The notes under the pieces are model-generated. The model had not been told where the DNA came from. It did no database searches and saw only the letters and a list, made by a program, of their open reading frames with translations. Made by a program: the position numbers and the translations under genes. A stretch of 64,000 nucleotides of DNA from Variovorax sp. (GTDB taxonomy: Bacteria; Pseudomonadota; Gammaproteobacteria; Burkholderiales; Burkholderiaceae_C), in NCBI GenBank assembly GCA_017744935.1, contig JAGIAI010000035.1:27177-91176 (forward strand). The letters run 5' to 3'. Below are positions 25,675-33,722 of this stretch, piece after piece. Position 1 is the stretch's first letter. Each line of letters opens with the position of its first letter.

Positions 25675-26112
25675 CTACCCCAATACGTCGTTCACCTGTT
25701 CGTTGAACTCGGTCTGGCTCAGCGCCGCACCAATTTCTCGCGGCAGCGCATCGCGCACCGAGAACACGCCGAGGATCTTCTTGCCCGACACCAGCGGCAG
25801 GTGACGGAAGCCGCGTTCAAGCATCAGCACGACGGCATCGGATACCAATGTTTCCGGCGTGACACAGATCGGATTGGGTGTCATGACCGCGCGGACGCTG
25901 GTGGTGTCCGGATCGAGTCCTCGCGCGAGGACGCGCGTCATCAGATCGCGCTCCGTGAGGATGCCCAGGAGGCTCTCTGGCGGCTCCATGACGAGCACGC
26001 TGCCGCAGTTGGCGCGCGTCATCACGCAGGCGGCGTCACGCACCGTGGCCTGTGGCGCCAGGCTGGTGACGTGCTTGCGCGAAATGGACTGGAAAACTGT
26101 GCGTTCAGCCAT
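25675..26112 (-). CDS. CBS domain-containing protein
   Basis: A 145-residue protein made of two CBS repeats: residues about 8-65 (VTSLAPQATVRDAACVM...LVMEPPESLLGILTERDL) and 75-130 (AVMTPNPICVTPETLVSDAVVLM...HLPLVSGKKILGVFSVRD). CBS pairs bind adenosyl nucleotides and sense energy state. The start MAERTVF follows a strong GGAGGGGGCGG site and is preferred over the longer ORF. It lies 49 bases after the 2-oxoacid oxidoreductase beta gene on the same strand and may be its last cotranscribed member. Confidence 0.88.
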   Translation of the reverse strand: MAERTVFQSISRKHVTSLAPQATVRDAACVMTRANCGSVLVMEPPESLLGILTERDLMTRVLARGLDPDTTSVRAVMTPNPICVTPETLVSDAVVLMLERGFRHLPLVSGKKILGVFSVRDALPREIGAALSQTEFNEQVNDVLG

Positions 26113-26161
26113 GATCCGCCCCCTCCGTTGGGAAACATCCAATGGTGCGACGTGCCTTCGG

Positions 26162-27217
26162 TTAACGCAAGCTGGCGTTCAGCCGCTCCAGCGCCTGTAC
26201 GCCGGGGCAGAGTTCGGCCGGGCCGAGCGCATTGAGTGGCCGGTCGACGGTGTTGAGCGCGGTGTGCAGGTCGGTCGCGAGCGGGTCGACGTAGAGCAGC
26301 CCCGTCACGATCTCGCCCATCTCCTGGTGCCGCTGCATGTGCGCCATGGCCGCATAGCGGTCGGCAGGGTTGTAGTCCGGATGCAGGCTGCGCAGACGCA
26401 GGAGCGTGCCGTCGTGCTGGCGCACTTCCATGACCTCGCCCGGCGCCATGTCCACCGTGATCTCCTCGCGCGCGCTGATGAAGTCGATCCGGCTCACCGC
26501 TTCGTTGTGCTCGCGGACGTAGTCATAGCTCTTGGTGCTGCCTGGGTGGTTGTTGAACGCCACGCACGGGCTGATGACGTCGATGAACGCCGCGCCCCCA
26601 TGGCTGATCGCGCCCTTGATCAACGGCACGAGCTGCGCCTTGTTGCCCGAGAAGCCGCGCCCCACGTAGGTCGCGCCGAGCTGCAGCGCCATGGCGACGA
26701 GGTCCACCGGGCTGTCGGTGTTGACCACGCCCTTCTTGCTCTTCGAGCCCTGGTCGGCGGTGGCGGAGAACTGGCCCTTGGTGAGCCCGTAGACGCCGTT
26801 GTTCTCGACGATGTAGGCCATGCGCACCCCGCGCCGCATCGCATGCGCGAACTGGCCGAGGCCGATGGAGGCCGAATCGCCATCGCCCGACACGCCGAGG
26901 TACAACAGGTCGCGGTTGGCCAGGTTGGCGCCGGTCAGCACACTGGGCATGCGGCCGTGCACCGTGTTGAAGCCGTGCGACGCACCAAGGAAATAGTCTG
27001 GCGTCTTCGAACTGCAGCCAATGCCTGAGAGCTTCGCGACGCGATGCGGCTCGATGTCCAGCTCCCAGCAGGCCTCGATGATCGATGCCGAGATCGAGTC
27101 ATGCCCGCAGCCCGCGCACAGCGTGGAGATCTTCCCCTCGTAGTCGCGCCGCGTGTAGCCCACCTTGTTGGTGGCAAGGGTGGGATGCCGCATGCGCGGC
27201 TTGGCAATGTAGGTCAT
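26162..27217 (-). CDS. korB: 2-oxoacid:ferredoxin oxidoreductase, beta subunit (KorB-like)
   Basis: A 351-residue thiamine-diphosphate subunit. The CAGCGHDSI segment near 35 provides a cluster/TPP-region Cys, and the TPP-Mg motif GDGDSASIGLGQFAHAMRRG is at about 110-130, followed by ENNGVYGLTKGQFS. The GDGD...NN spacing is the classic TPP pattern. It oxidatively decarboxylates a 2-oxoacid, probably 2-oxoglutarate, to the acyl-CoA with the alpha subunit. Its start overlaps the alpha stop by 4 bases. Confidence 0.9.
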   Translation of the reverse strand: MTYIAKPRMRHPTLATNKVGYTRRDYEGKISTLCAGCGHDSISASIIEACWELDIEPHRVAKLSGIGCSSKTPDYFLGASHGFNTVHGRMPSVLTGANLANRDLLYLGVSGDGDSASIGLGQFAHAMRRGVRMAYIVENNGVYGLTKGQFSATADQGSKSKKGVVNTDSPVDLVAMALQLGATYVGRGFSGNKAQLVPLIKGAISHGGAAFIDVISPCVAFNNHPGSTKSYDYVREHNEAVSRIDFISAREEITVDMAPGEVMEVRQHDGTLLRLRSLHPDYNPADRYAAMAHMQRHQEMGEIVTGLLYVDPLATDLHTALNTVDRPLNALGPAELCPGVQALERLNASLR

Positions 27218-29058
27218 GCACGCTCCTGGTTCACGCGCTTGGAGATGGTCTCGGTGATGAATCGCGCCGTGATCGGCGTGCCGTCGAAATGCAGAACTCG
27301 CACCAGCTGCGCCGGATCGACATCGAGCTCGTTCACCAGCAGGCTGTGCATCTGCGCATCGCGGTTCTGCTCGACGACGAACACCTGCTCGTGCTGCGAG
27401 ATAAACCGCGACACGCTGTCAGGGAATGGAAACGCGCGCAGACGCATCGCGTCGAGGTGGATGCCGCGCTCCTGCAAGGCTTCGAGCGCCTCGTGCATTG
27501 CGGGGCTGGTCGATCCGAAATAGATTACGCCGACCGGCGTCTTCTCGGCCGCGAGACGCACCATGGGTTGCGGCACCAGCGAAGCGGCCGTCTTGAACTT
27601 CCGCAGCAGCCGTTCCATGTTGTAGATGTAGTCCGGACCGCGCTCGGAGTAGCGCGCGTACGCATCGCGCGTCGTGCCCCGCGTGAAGAAGCTGCCCTTC
27701 GTTGGATGCGTTCCCGGCAGCGTGCGCCATGGAATGCCGTCCCCATCCACGTCCTTGTAGCGGCCGAAGTCGCGGCCGGCTTCGAGCTCCTCGGCGGTCA
27801 TCACCTTGCCCCGGTCGTAGGCACGGCTGTCGTCCCACGCAAAGGGCTCGCACAGGCGCTGGTTCATGCCGATGTCGAGATCGGTCATCACGAACACCGG
27901 CGTTTGCAGGCGATCGGCAAGGTCGAGCGCGGCTGCGGCGTGCTCGAAGCACTCGTGCGGGTCTTCGGGGAACAGAAGTACATGCTTGGTGTCGCCGTGC
28001 GATGCATAGGCGCACGCGAGGATGTCGGCCTGCTGCGTGCGCGTGGGCATGCCGGTCGATGGTCCGCCGCGCTGCACGTTGATGAGCGTGACCGGAATCT
28101 CCGCGAAGTACGCGAGCCCGATGAACTCGCTCATCAGCGAGATGCCCGGCCCGGAGGTCGCGGTGAAAGCGCGCGCGCCGTTCCACCCCGCGCCCACCAC
28201 CATGCCGATGGAGGCGATCTCGTCCTCCGCCTGCACGATCGCGAAGCGCTGCTGCCCTGTCGCGGGATCGACGCGGAACTTCGAGCAGTACTTCTGAAAG
28301 GCCTCCGCCACCGATGACGAAGGCGTGATCGGATACCACGCCGCCACCGTCGCGCCGCCATACACGCAACCCAGTGCCGCGGCACTGTTGCCGTCCACGA
28401 AGATGTGGTTGCCGACCTTGTCTGCACGCCGCACCTTGAGTCCGATCGGCTCGCGCAGGTGCTCGCGCGCGAAGTCGCATCCCAGATGCAGCGCCTGCAC
28501 GTTCGAGGCGAGCAGCCTTTCCTTGCCCTTGTACTGCTCGCCGAAGAGCTTCTCGACCACCTCGGGCTCGATGCCCAGCAGGATCGCGAGCGCCCCCACG
28601 TAGACGATGTTCTTGAAGAGCTGCCGCTGGCGCGGGTCCTGGTAGACCGCGTTGCAGATCTCGGTCAGCGGCATCCCGATGACGCGGATGTCGTCGCGGA
28701 ACTTCGATGGCGGCAGCGCGCGCGTGCTGTCGTAGAACAGGTAGCCGCCGGGCTCCAGCTCGGACACGTCGGCGTCCCACGTCTGCGGGTTCATCGCGAC
28801 CATCATGTCGGTGCCGCCGCGCCGGCCGAGATGGCCCGCTTCGGTCACGCGCACTTCGTACCAGGTCGGCAGGCCCTGGATGTTGCTCGGAAAGATGTTG
28901 CGCGGGCTCACCGGCACGCCCATGCGCAGGATGGCCTTGGCGAACAGCTCGTTGGCCGATGCCGAACCCGATCCGTTGACATTGGCGAACTTGATGACGA
29001 AATCGTTGACGGCTTCGATCTGCCGCACGATGCCCTTGGGTGGCAGTGTCGCGCTCAT
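27214..29058 (-). CDS. korA: 2-oxoacid:acceptor oxidoreductase, fused gamma/alpha subunit (KorA-like)
   Basis: A 614-residue protein starting at ATG 29058, which overlaps the upstream stop (ATGA). The N-terminal 200 residues are a gamma domain (FANVNGSGSASANELFAKAILRMG). The alpha pyrimidine-binding domain follows, from GNSAAALGCVYGGATVAAWYPITPSSSVAEAF, with TATSGPGISLMSEFIG and MPTRTQQADI. The C-terminal domain has GVIYFGSTSPAMHEAL. This gamma-alpha fusion with a separate beta is the 2-oxoglutarate:ferredoxin oxidoreductase layout. The substrate is not proven. Confidence 0.9.
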   Translation of the reverse strand: MSATLPPKGIVRQIEAVNDFVIKFANVNGSGSASANELFAKAILRMGVPVSPRNIFPSNIQGLPTWYEVRVTEAGHLGRRGGTDMMVAMNPQTWDADVSELEPGGYLFYDSTRALPPSKFRDDIRVIGMPLTEICNAVYQDPRQRQLFKNIVYVGALAILLGIEPEVVEKLFGEQYKGKERLLASNVQALHLGCDFAREHLREPIGLKVRRADKVGNHIFVDGNSAAALGCVYGGATVAAWYPITPSSSVAEAFQKYCSKFRVDPATGQQRFAIVQAEDEIASIGMVVGAGWNGARAFTATSGPGISLMSEFIGLAYFAEIPVTLINVQRGGPSTGMPTRTQQADILACAYASHGDTKHVLLFPEDPHECFEHAAAALDLADRLQTPVFVMTDLDIGMNQRLCEPFAWDDSRAYDRGKVMTAEELEAGRDFGRYKDVDGDGIPWRTLPGTHPTKGSFFTRGTTRDAYARYSERGPDYIYNMERLLRKFKTAASLVPQPMVRLAAEKTPVGVIYFGSTSPAMHEALEALQERGIHLDAMRLRAFPFPDSVSRFISQHEQVFVVEQNRDAQMHSLLVNELDVDPAQLVRVLHFDGTPITARFITETISKRVNQERA

Positions 29059-30884
29059 GCGGGCACCCCCTCCGGCGCGCCGCGCTTCTCGCGCGCCTTC
29101 GGGCCGGCGGGCGTGGTCTTCAAGAGGAACTTCTGCATGTCCCAGGCACCGGTCGGGCAACGTTCGGCGCACAGGCCGCAATGCAGGCAAACGTCCTCGT
29201 CCTTGACCATCACCCGGCCGGTTTTGAGGCCACCCGACACGTACAGGTCCTGCGCTAGATTGAGTGCCGGCGCCTTCAGGCGCTCGCGCAGATCGGCCTC
29301 GTCACCATTGGTGGTGAAGGTGATGCAGTCCATGGGGCAGATGTCCACGCAGGCATCGCACTCGATGCAGGCGGTCTCGGTGAACACGGTCTGCACGTCG
29401 CAGTTGAGGCAGCGCTGCGCTTCCTTGAAGGCGGTGGCCGCATCGAAGCCCAGTTCCACCTCCACGCGGATGCTCGCGAGCGCCTTCTCCGCCTTTTCCC
29501 AAGGGACCTTGTAGCGCAGGTCGTTGGAGGTGTCGTTGTCGTAGCTCCACTCGTGGATGCCCATCTTCTGCGAGATGAGGTTGGTCATCGGCGGCGGACG
29601 ATTCGTCACCGGCTCGCCATGCAGCAGCTTGTCGATCGACACCGCTGCCTCGTGCCCATGCGCGACAGCTTCGATGATGTTCTTCGGGCCGAAGGCCGCA
29701 TCACCGCCGAAGAAGACGTTCGGCAATGTCGACTGGAAGCTGCTCTTCTCGAGCTTCGGCAGGCCCCACTTGTCGAACTCGATCCCGCAGTCGCGCTCGA
29801 TCCACGGAAACGAGTTCTCCTGCCCCACCGCCACCAGCACTTCGTCGCATTCGAAGAAGGCATCGGGCTGACCCGTGGCGACCAGCTTGCGGTTGCCCTG
29901 CTCGTCGTATTCGGCGCGCACGATCTCGAAGCGCATGCCGGTGAGCTTGCCGTTCTCGTGCACGAATTCCTTCGGCACGTGGTAGTTGATGATCGGGATG
30001 CCCTCGTGCTGCGCGTCTTCCTTCTCCCACGGCGAGGCCTTCATCTCCTCGAAGCCGCTTCGCACGATGACCTTCACGTCGGTGCCGCCGAGACGGCGGG
30101 CGGACCGGCAGCAGTCCATCGCCGTGTTGCCGCCGCCAAGCACGATCACGCGCTTGCCGATGCTCGTGATGTGGCCGAACGAGACGGAAGCCAGCCAGTC
30201 GATGCCGATGTGGATGCGCTCGGCCGCTTCCTTGCGCCCCGGCACGTCGAGGTCGCGTCCGCGCGGTGCGCCGCAGCCAACGAAGACCGCGTCCCACCCT
30301 TGCGCCATCAGCGACTTCATCGACTCGATGCGCTCGCCGGCGCGGAAGGTCACGCCGAGGTCGAGGATGTAGCCGGTCTCCTCGTCGATCACCGATTCGG
30401 GCAGGCGGAAGCGCGGGATCTGCGTGCGGATGAAGCCGCCCGCCTTGGGCTCGCCGTCGAACACCGTGACCTCGTAGCCGAGCGGGGCGAGGTCGCGCGC
30501 AACGGTCAGGGAAGCCGGCCCGGCGCCCACGCAGACAACGCGCTTGCCGTTGCGCGGCTCGACCTTGGGCATGCGCGCGCGCACGTCGTTCTTCATGTCG
30601 GCCGTCACGCGCTTGAGCCGGCAGATGGCCACCGGCTCCGGGTCTTTCGCATTACTTTCCTCGACGCGCCCTCGCCTGCACGCGGGCTCGCAGGGCCTGT
30701 CGCAGGTGCGGCCGAGGATGCCGGGGAAGACGTTGGAGGCCCAGTTGATCATGTAGGCGTCGTCGTAGCGGCGCTGGGCGATCAACCGTATGTATTCGGG
30801 GACGGGGGTGTGCGCGGGACAGGCGTACTGGCAATCGACGACCTTGTGGAAATAGGCCGGGTTGGCAATGTTGGTTCGCTGCAA
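29055..30884 (-). CDS. GltD-like NAD(P)H:ferredoxin oxidoreductase with 4Fe-4S domains (KorC-like)
   Basis: A 609-residue flavo-iron-sulfur protein. The N-terminus has the GltD-type cluster cysteines (CQYACPAHTP, TCDRPCEPACRRG). A first dinucleotide site VCVGAGPASLTVARDLA lies near 140 and a second, VIVLGGGNTAMDC, near 265; GDAAFGPKNIIEAVAHG follows near 405. The C-terminus is a two-cluster ferredoxin domain (CIECDACVDICPMDC and CLHCGLCAERCPTG). It probably links the KorAB ferredoxin electrons to NADP, as the KorC subunit does in Azoarcus. The start is TTG behind AGGAGACCGCA; no in-frame ATG lies near. Confidence 0.88.
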   Translation of the reverse strand: MQRTNIANPAYFHKVVDCQYACPAHTPVPEYIRLIAQRRYDDAYMINWASNVFPGILGRTCDRPCEPACRRGRVEESNAKDPEPVAICRLKRVTADMKNDVRARMPKVEPRNGKRVVCVGAGPASLTVARDLAPLGYEVTVFDGEPKAGGFIRTQIPRFRLPESVIDEETGYILDLGVTFRAGERIESMKSLMAQGWDAVFVGCGAPRGRDLDVPGRKEAAERIHIGIDWLASVSFGHITSIGKRVIVLGGGNTAMDCCRSARRLGGTDVKVIVRSGFEEMKASPWEKEDAQHEGIPIINYHVPKEFVHENGKLTGMRFEIVRAEYDEQGNRKLVATGQPDAFFECDEVLVAVGQENSFPWIERDCGIEFDKWGLPKLEKSSFQSTLPNVFFGGDAAFGPKNIIEAVAHGHEAAVSIDKLLHGEPVTNRPPPMTNLISQKMGIHEWSYDNDTSNDLRYKVPWEKAEKALASIRVEVELGFDAATAFKEAQRCLNCDVQTVFTETACIECDACVDICPMDCITFTTNGDEADLRERLKAPALNLAQDLYVSGGLKTGRVMVKDEDVCLHCGLCAERCPTGAWDMQKFLLKTTPAGPKAREKRGAPEGVPA

Positions 30885-30993
30885 TGCGGTCTCCTGGATG
30901 CCGCCCGTTGCCCTGGGGGGAAGGCTTCACGGGTCTGGCGCCAGTATGCGCCGCGCATGTCCGGGCGCAACCTTGGTGGAATCCCGCAGCAAA

Positions 30994-31011
30994 GCGGGCA
31001 CTAATGCCCGC
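30994..31011 (-). terminator. Hairpin after the P450/lipoprotein genes
   Basis: A perfect 7-bp stem with a 4-nt loop (GCGGGCA-CTAA-TGCCCGC on the plus strand) lies 25 bases beyond the stop of the small lipoprotein gene. On the minus strand only TTT follows, so it is a weak intrinsic terminator candidate. Confidence 0.4.
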
Positions 31012-31035
31012 CTAAGTACCTGCGTGCTACATGCG

Positions 31036-31290
31036 CTACATGCATGAGCACGAAGCGGGCTTGACGCACGAAGGTGCCGCGCTCGCCGTCTGAGCCGCGC
31101 TGGTGCCGCCGATGCAGAGCGCCTGCTTGCCCACCGGGCAGCCGGTCTCGCAGCTCGCACATGCGCCCGCGGCGGGCGCCGTGCAGCGCGGACCTTCGAT
31201 GTGGTTCTTCAGCAGGACGAGGTCGGACTGGGTTGTCGAGCACGCGCACAAGGCCAGCGCGGCGAGCACGGACAGCAGGGACAGCTTCAT
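31036..31290 (-). CDS. Small Cys-rich lipoprotein coupled to the P450 gene
   Basis: An 84-residue protein with a lipoprotein signal peptide (MKLSLLSVLAALALCACS; lipobox LALC or LCAC, with the acylated Cys at about 15 or 17). The mature part is short and has eight further cysteines spaced in pairs (CTAP, CASCETGC, LCIGG, SCVKPASCSCM), suggesting disulfides or metal binding. Its ATG overlaps the P450 stop (ATGA), so it is translated with that gene. I do not recognise a family. It would sit on the inner or outer membrane facing the periplasm. Confidence 0.7.
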   Translation of the reverse strand: MKLSLLSVLAALALCACSTTQSDLVLLKNHIEGPRCTAPAAGACASCETGCPVGKQALCIGGTSAAQTASAAPSCVKPASCSCM

Positions 31291-32786
31291 TCGGGGGCCC
31301 TTTTGATCGAATCCCTGGCAGTGCCCAGGCCGGTCGTTCGCTCACGCAGACGCATCCGGAGCCCGACCGGGGTCATGGTGAACGCAAGCAGTTCGCGCGC
31401 CGGCTGGTGATCCGGCGTGTCGACGGACACGATGTCGAACCGGCTCAGCAGTACCGCCATCGCCATCTTCATTTCGAGCAGCGCAAGGTAGCGGCCCGGG
31501 CAGATGCGAGGGCCCGCGCCGAAAGGCATCGACGTGCGCTTCGCCGCACTGCTCATGGCGTCCGGTTCGTCCGCAAGCCAGCGCGAAGGCGCGAAGGTGG
31601 CTGCATTCGGCACGTGGTTGTCGCTCACGCTGTCGCGGCGCATCAGGGCACAAATGACCGAGCCGGCCGGCACTTCGACATCGCCCACCACCGTGTCGCG
31701 CGCAGCCTGCGCGAAGAGAAGCGGCCCGACTGGCTTGAGGCGCATGGTCTCCAGCGCGCAGGCCTCGATGAAGTCGAGATCGCCCACCTGGGCGAAGTCG
31801 GGCAACTGCCCATCCGGCAACACGCGCCGGACCTCCTCGGTCGCGCGGGCCAATTCGGCCGGGTGGCGCCACAGAAGATCGATCATCCACGCGATGGTGT
31901 TGGCGGTCGTGTCCTCGCCCGCCAGCAGCATGGTCATCACATTGCCGGCCACCTGCGTGTCGCTGATGCCACTTTCGGGCTGGTCCGCGGCGGCGATCAT
32001 CGCCTCGAGCAGATTGCGTGGATTGGTGCGCCGGTCCGGTTCGGCCTGCATCCGCTGCCGGGCCTCGGCGACGAAGCGGTCGACGGCCTCGTTGACCGCG
32101 ATCACGCCGCGCTTGAGCGCGCGGTCGCTCGATGTCGGGAACACGCGCCAGGTCGGGAACGGCGCGAGCACGCGACGCAACAATGCGGGGAATATCTTGT
32201 CGAGGTGCTGCTGGATGACATCCGCGCCGGACTCCAGCGTGTTGACCTCCGCACCGAAGGCCAGCCCCGCGATGGTGTCGACGGTGTAGCGCATCAGATC
32301 GGCCTGCAGGTCGATGTCGCGGCCTTCGCGCGCCGCCGCGGCCCAGCGGCCGCCGAGCCGGTCGGCAACCTTGCGCAGCGACGGGAAGTACGCCTTGACG
32401 TGCGCGGGGTCGAAGCCCGCCATCACCATGCGCCGCTGCCGCCGCCAGTCGTCGCCGTTGGCGCCGAACAGGCCGGGCTTGAGGCCCATCTCCTTCCCGA
32501 TGGCTTCGAGGCGGCTGGTGCGGCTGAAGCCCTCCGGCCGGTCGCGCAGGGCCGCCGCGACCGCCTGGTGCTCGCCGACGACGAGCATCGGCCGCTTGCC
32601 GAACTTCACCTTGAAATACGGCCCGTAGGCAGCGCACCAGTCCTCGAGCTGGCGATGCATGCGCTGGGGTTCGATCTGCAGCAGGTTGCCGAGCACCGGG
32701 ACGCCGCGCGGCCCCGGCAGATCTTCGATACGGCGCGCAGCCTTCGGAGGTGGTTGAAGGGTTTTCTCGACGGCGGACGTTTCCAT
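31287..32786 (-). CDS. Cytochrome P450
   Basis: A 499-residue P450 monooxygenase. The heme-ligand loop FGAGPRICPGRYLAL fits FxxGxRxCxG. The I-helix has AGEDTT, the K-helix reads ETMRL, and the N-terminus has a proline-rich LPGPRGVPVLGNLL without a clear membrane anchor. The ATG at 32786 lies behind GGAAC. The ORF-track start 63 bases upstream lacks support. It oxidises an unknown organic substrate and needs separate redox partners, none of which is encoded beside it. The upstream methyltransferase and aromatic amino-acid genes suggest an aromatic substrate. Confidence 0.92.
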   Translation of the reverse strand: METSAVEKTLQPPPKAARRIEDLPGPRGVPVLGNLLQIEPQRMHRQLEDWCAAYGPYFKVKFGKRPMLVVGEHQAVAAALRDRPEGFSRTSRLEAIGKEMGLKPGLFGANGDDWRRQRRMVMAGFDPAHVKAYFPSLRKVADRLGGRWAAAAREGRDIDLQADLMRYTVDTIAGLAFGAEVNTLESGADVIQQHLDKIFPALLRRVLAPFPTWRVFPTSSDRALKRGVIAVNEAVDRFVAEARQRMQAEPDRRTNPRNLLEAMIAAADQPESGISDTQVAGNVMTMLLAGEDTTANTIAWMIDLLWRHPAELARATEEVRRVLPDGQLPDFAQVGDLDFIEACALETMRLKPVGPLLFAQAARDTVVGDVEVPAGSVICALMRRDSVSDNHVPNAATFAPSRWLADEPDAMSSAAKRTSMPFGAGPRICPGRYLALLEMKMAMAVLLSRFDIVSVDTPDHQPARELLAFTMTPVGLRMRLRERTTGLGTARDSIKRAPE

Positions 32787-32845
32787 GGGCGGGTTCCAGC
32801 AGTGCACCAGTGCCCGGCGAGAATCCACCGGGCCGCACCCACCTG

Positions 32846-33661
32846 TCAAGCGATGGCCGGCTTGCGGTGACGCACCCCGCGCTTGGTCGCGCGGATGTGC
32901 AGCGACAGCGGCGCGACCCGCGTGTCATCGACCACCGCATCCGCGTGTCTCGAACCGATGCCGGCGGTGGGCTCGGCGATCTTGTCGATGTCGAGACCCG
33001 CGCCGAGCACGATGTCGAACCAGTCGCTCAGCGTGCGGTGGAAGATGGGAGTCTGGAAAGGCGCGACCTGCTCGCGTTCCTTGGCTTTCAGCGTCGAGAA
33101 CCACCACGTGTCGACGCGCCCTTCGGTCGATTCGAAGTAGCCGCCAATCTCGATCGCCCGCGCCCTGCCGTTCGCGTCGCGCACCACCTCGCGGTGCGGC
33201 GGCGCGAAGCACGGATGCAGGATCGAGAACTGCAGGAAGCCACCGGGCCGCAGCACGCGGCTCGCTTCATGCAGGGCGCGCACCGGGTCCGGCATGTCCA
33301 TCAGCGACATGAAGGCGGTCACGAAATCGAAGGAGCGCGAGGCAAAGGGCAGCGCCATGCCGTCGCCGACGTGGTAGTCGATGCCCAGCGGCTCCGTCCC
33401 TTCTGCATCGCGCGCATTGCGCACGAAGGTCGGCGCGATGTCGATGGCTGTCATCCGCGCGCCGAGCCGCGCGAGTTGGCGCGTATTGCTCCCCTCGCCG
33501 CAGCCCACGTCGAGCCCCGAAAGGCCCGCCACTGGCGGCAGCATGCCGAAGAAGGCCGGACTGTTGAGCATGTCGCGGAACACATCGACACCCAGGCGAG
33601 CGAGGCGTGTCCACGCATCCGCGTTGGCCTCCCAGAAATTAGCGACGTCGTTTGAATTCAT
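32846..33661 (-). CDS. Class I SAM-dependent methyltransferase
   Basis: A 271-residue enzyme starting MNSNDVANFWEANADAW, far inside the longer ORF. Motif I GLDVGCGEGSNTRQLARLG is near residue 53, the motif II Asp in TAIDIAP near 78, a substrate segment DFVTAFMSLMDMPDP, and ASRVLRPGGFLQFSILHPCF as motif III with post-loop. This is the small-molecule/ubiquinone-methyltransferase type. It lies 61 bases after the DAHP synthase gene and 59 before the P450 gene, on the same strand. It may methylate the product of that pathway. Confidence 0.87.
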   Translation of the reverse strand: MNSNDVANFWEANADAWTRLARLGVDVFRDMLNSPAFFGMLPPVAGLSGLDVGCGEGSNTRQLARLGARMTAIDIAPTFVRNARDAEGTEPLGIDYHVGDGMALPFASRSFDFVTAFMSLMDMPDPVRALHEASRVLRPGGFLQFSILHPCFAPPHREVVRDANGRARAIEIGGYFESTEGRVDTWWFSTLKAKEREQVAPFQTPIFHRTLSDWFDIVLGAGLDIDKIAEPTAGIGSRHADAVVDDTRVAPLSLHIRATKRGVRHRKPAIA

Positions 33662-33722
33662 GGCTCGTGCCGCGATTTGGAGACACACGCTGCAGTGCGT
33701 CATCCACTGCAGGGAGGAGATG

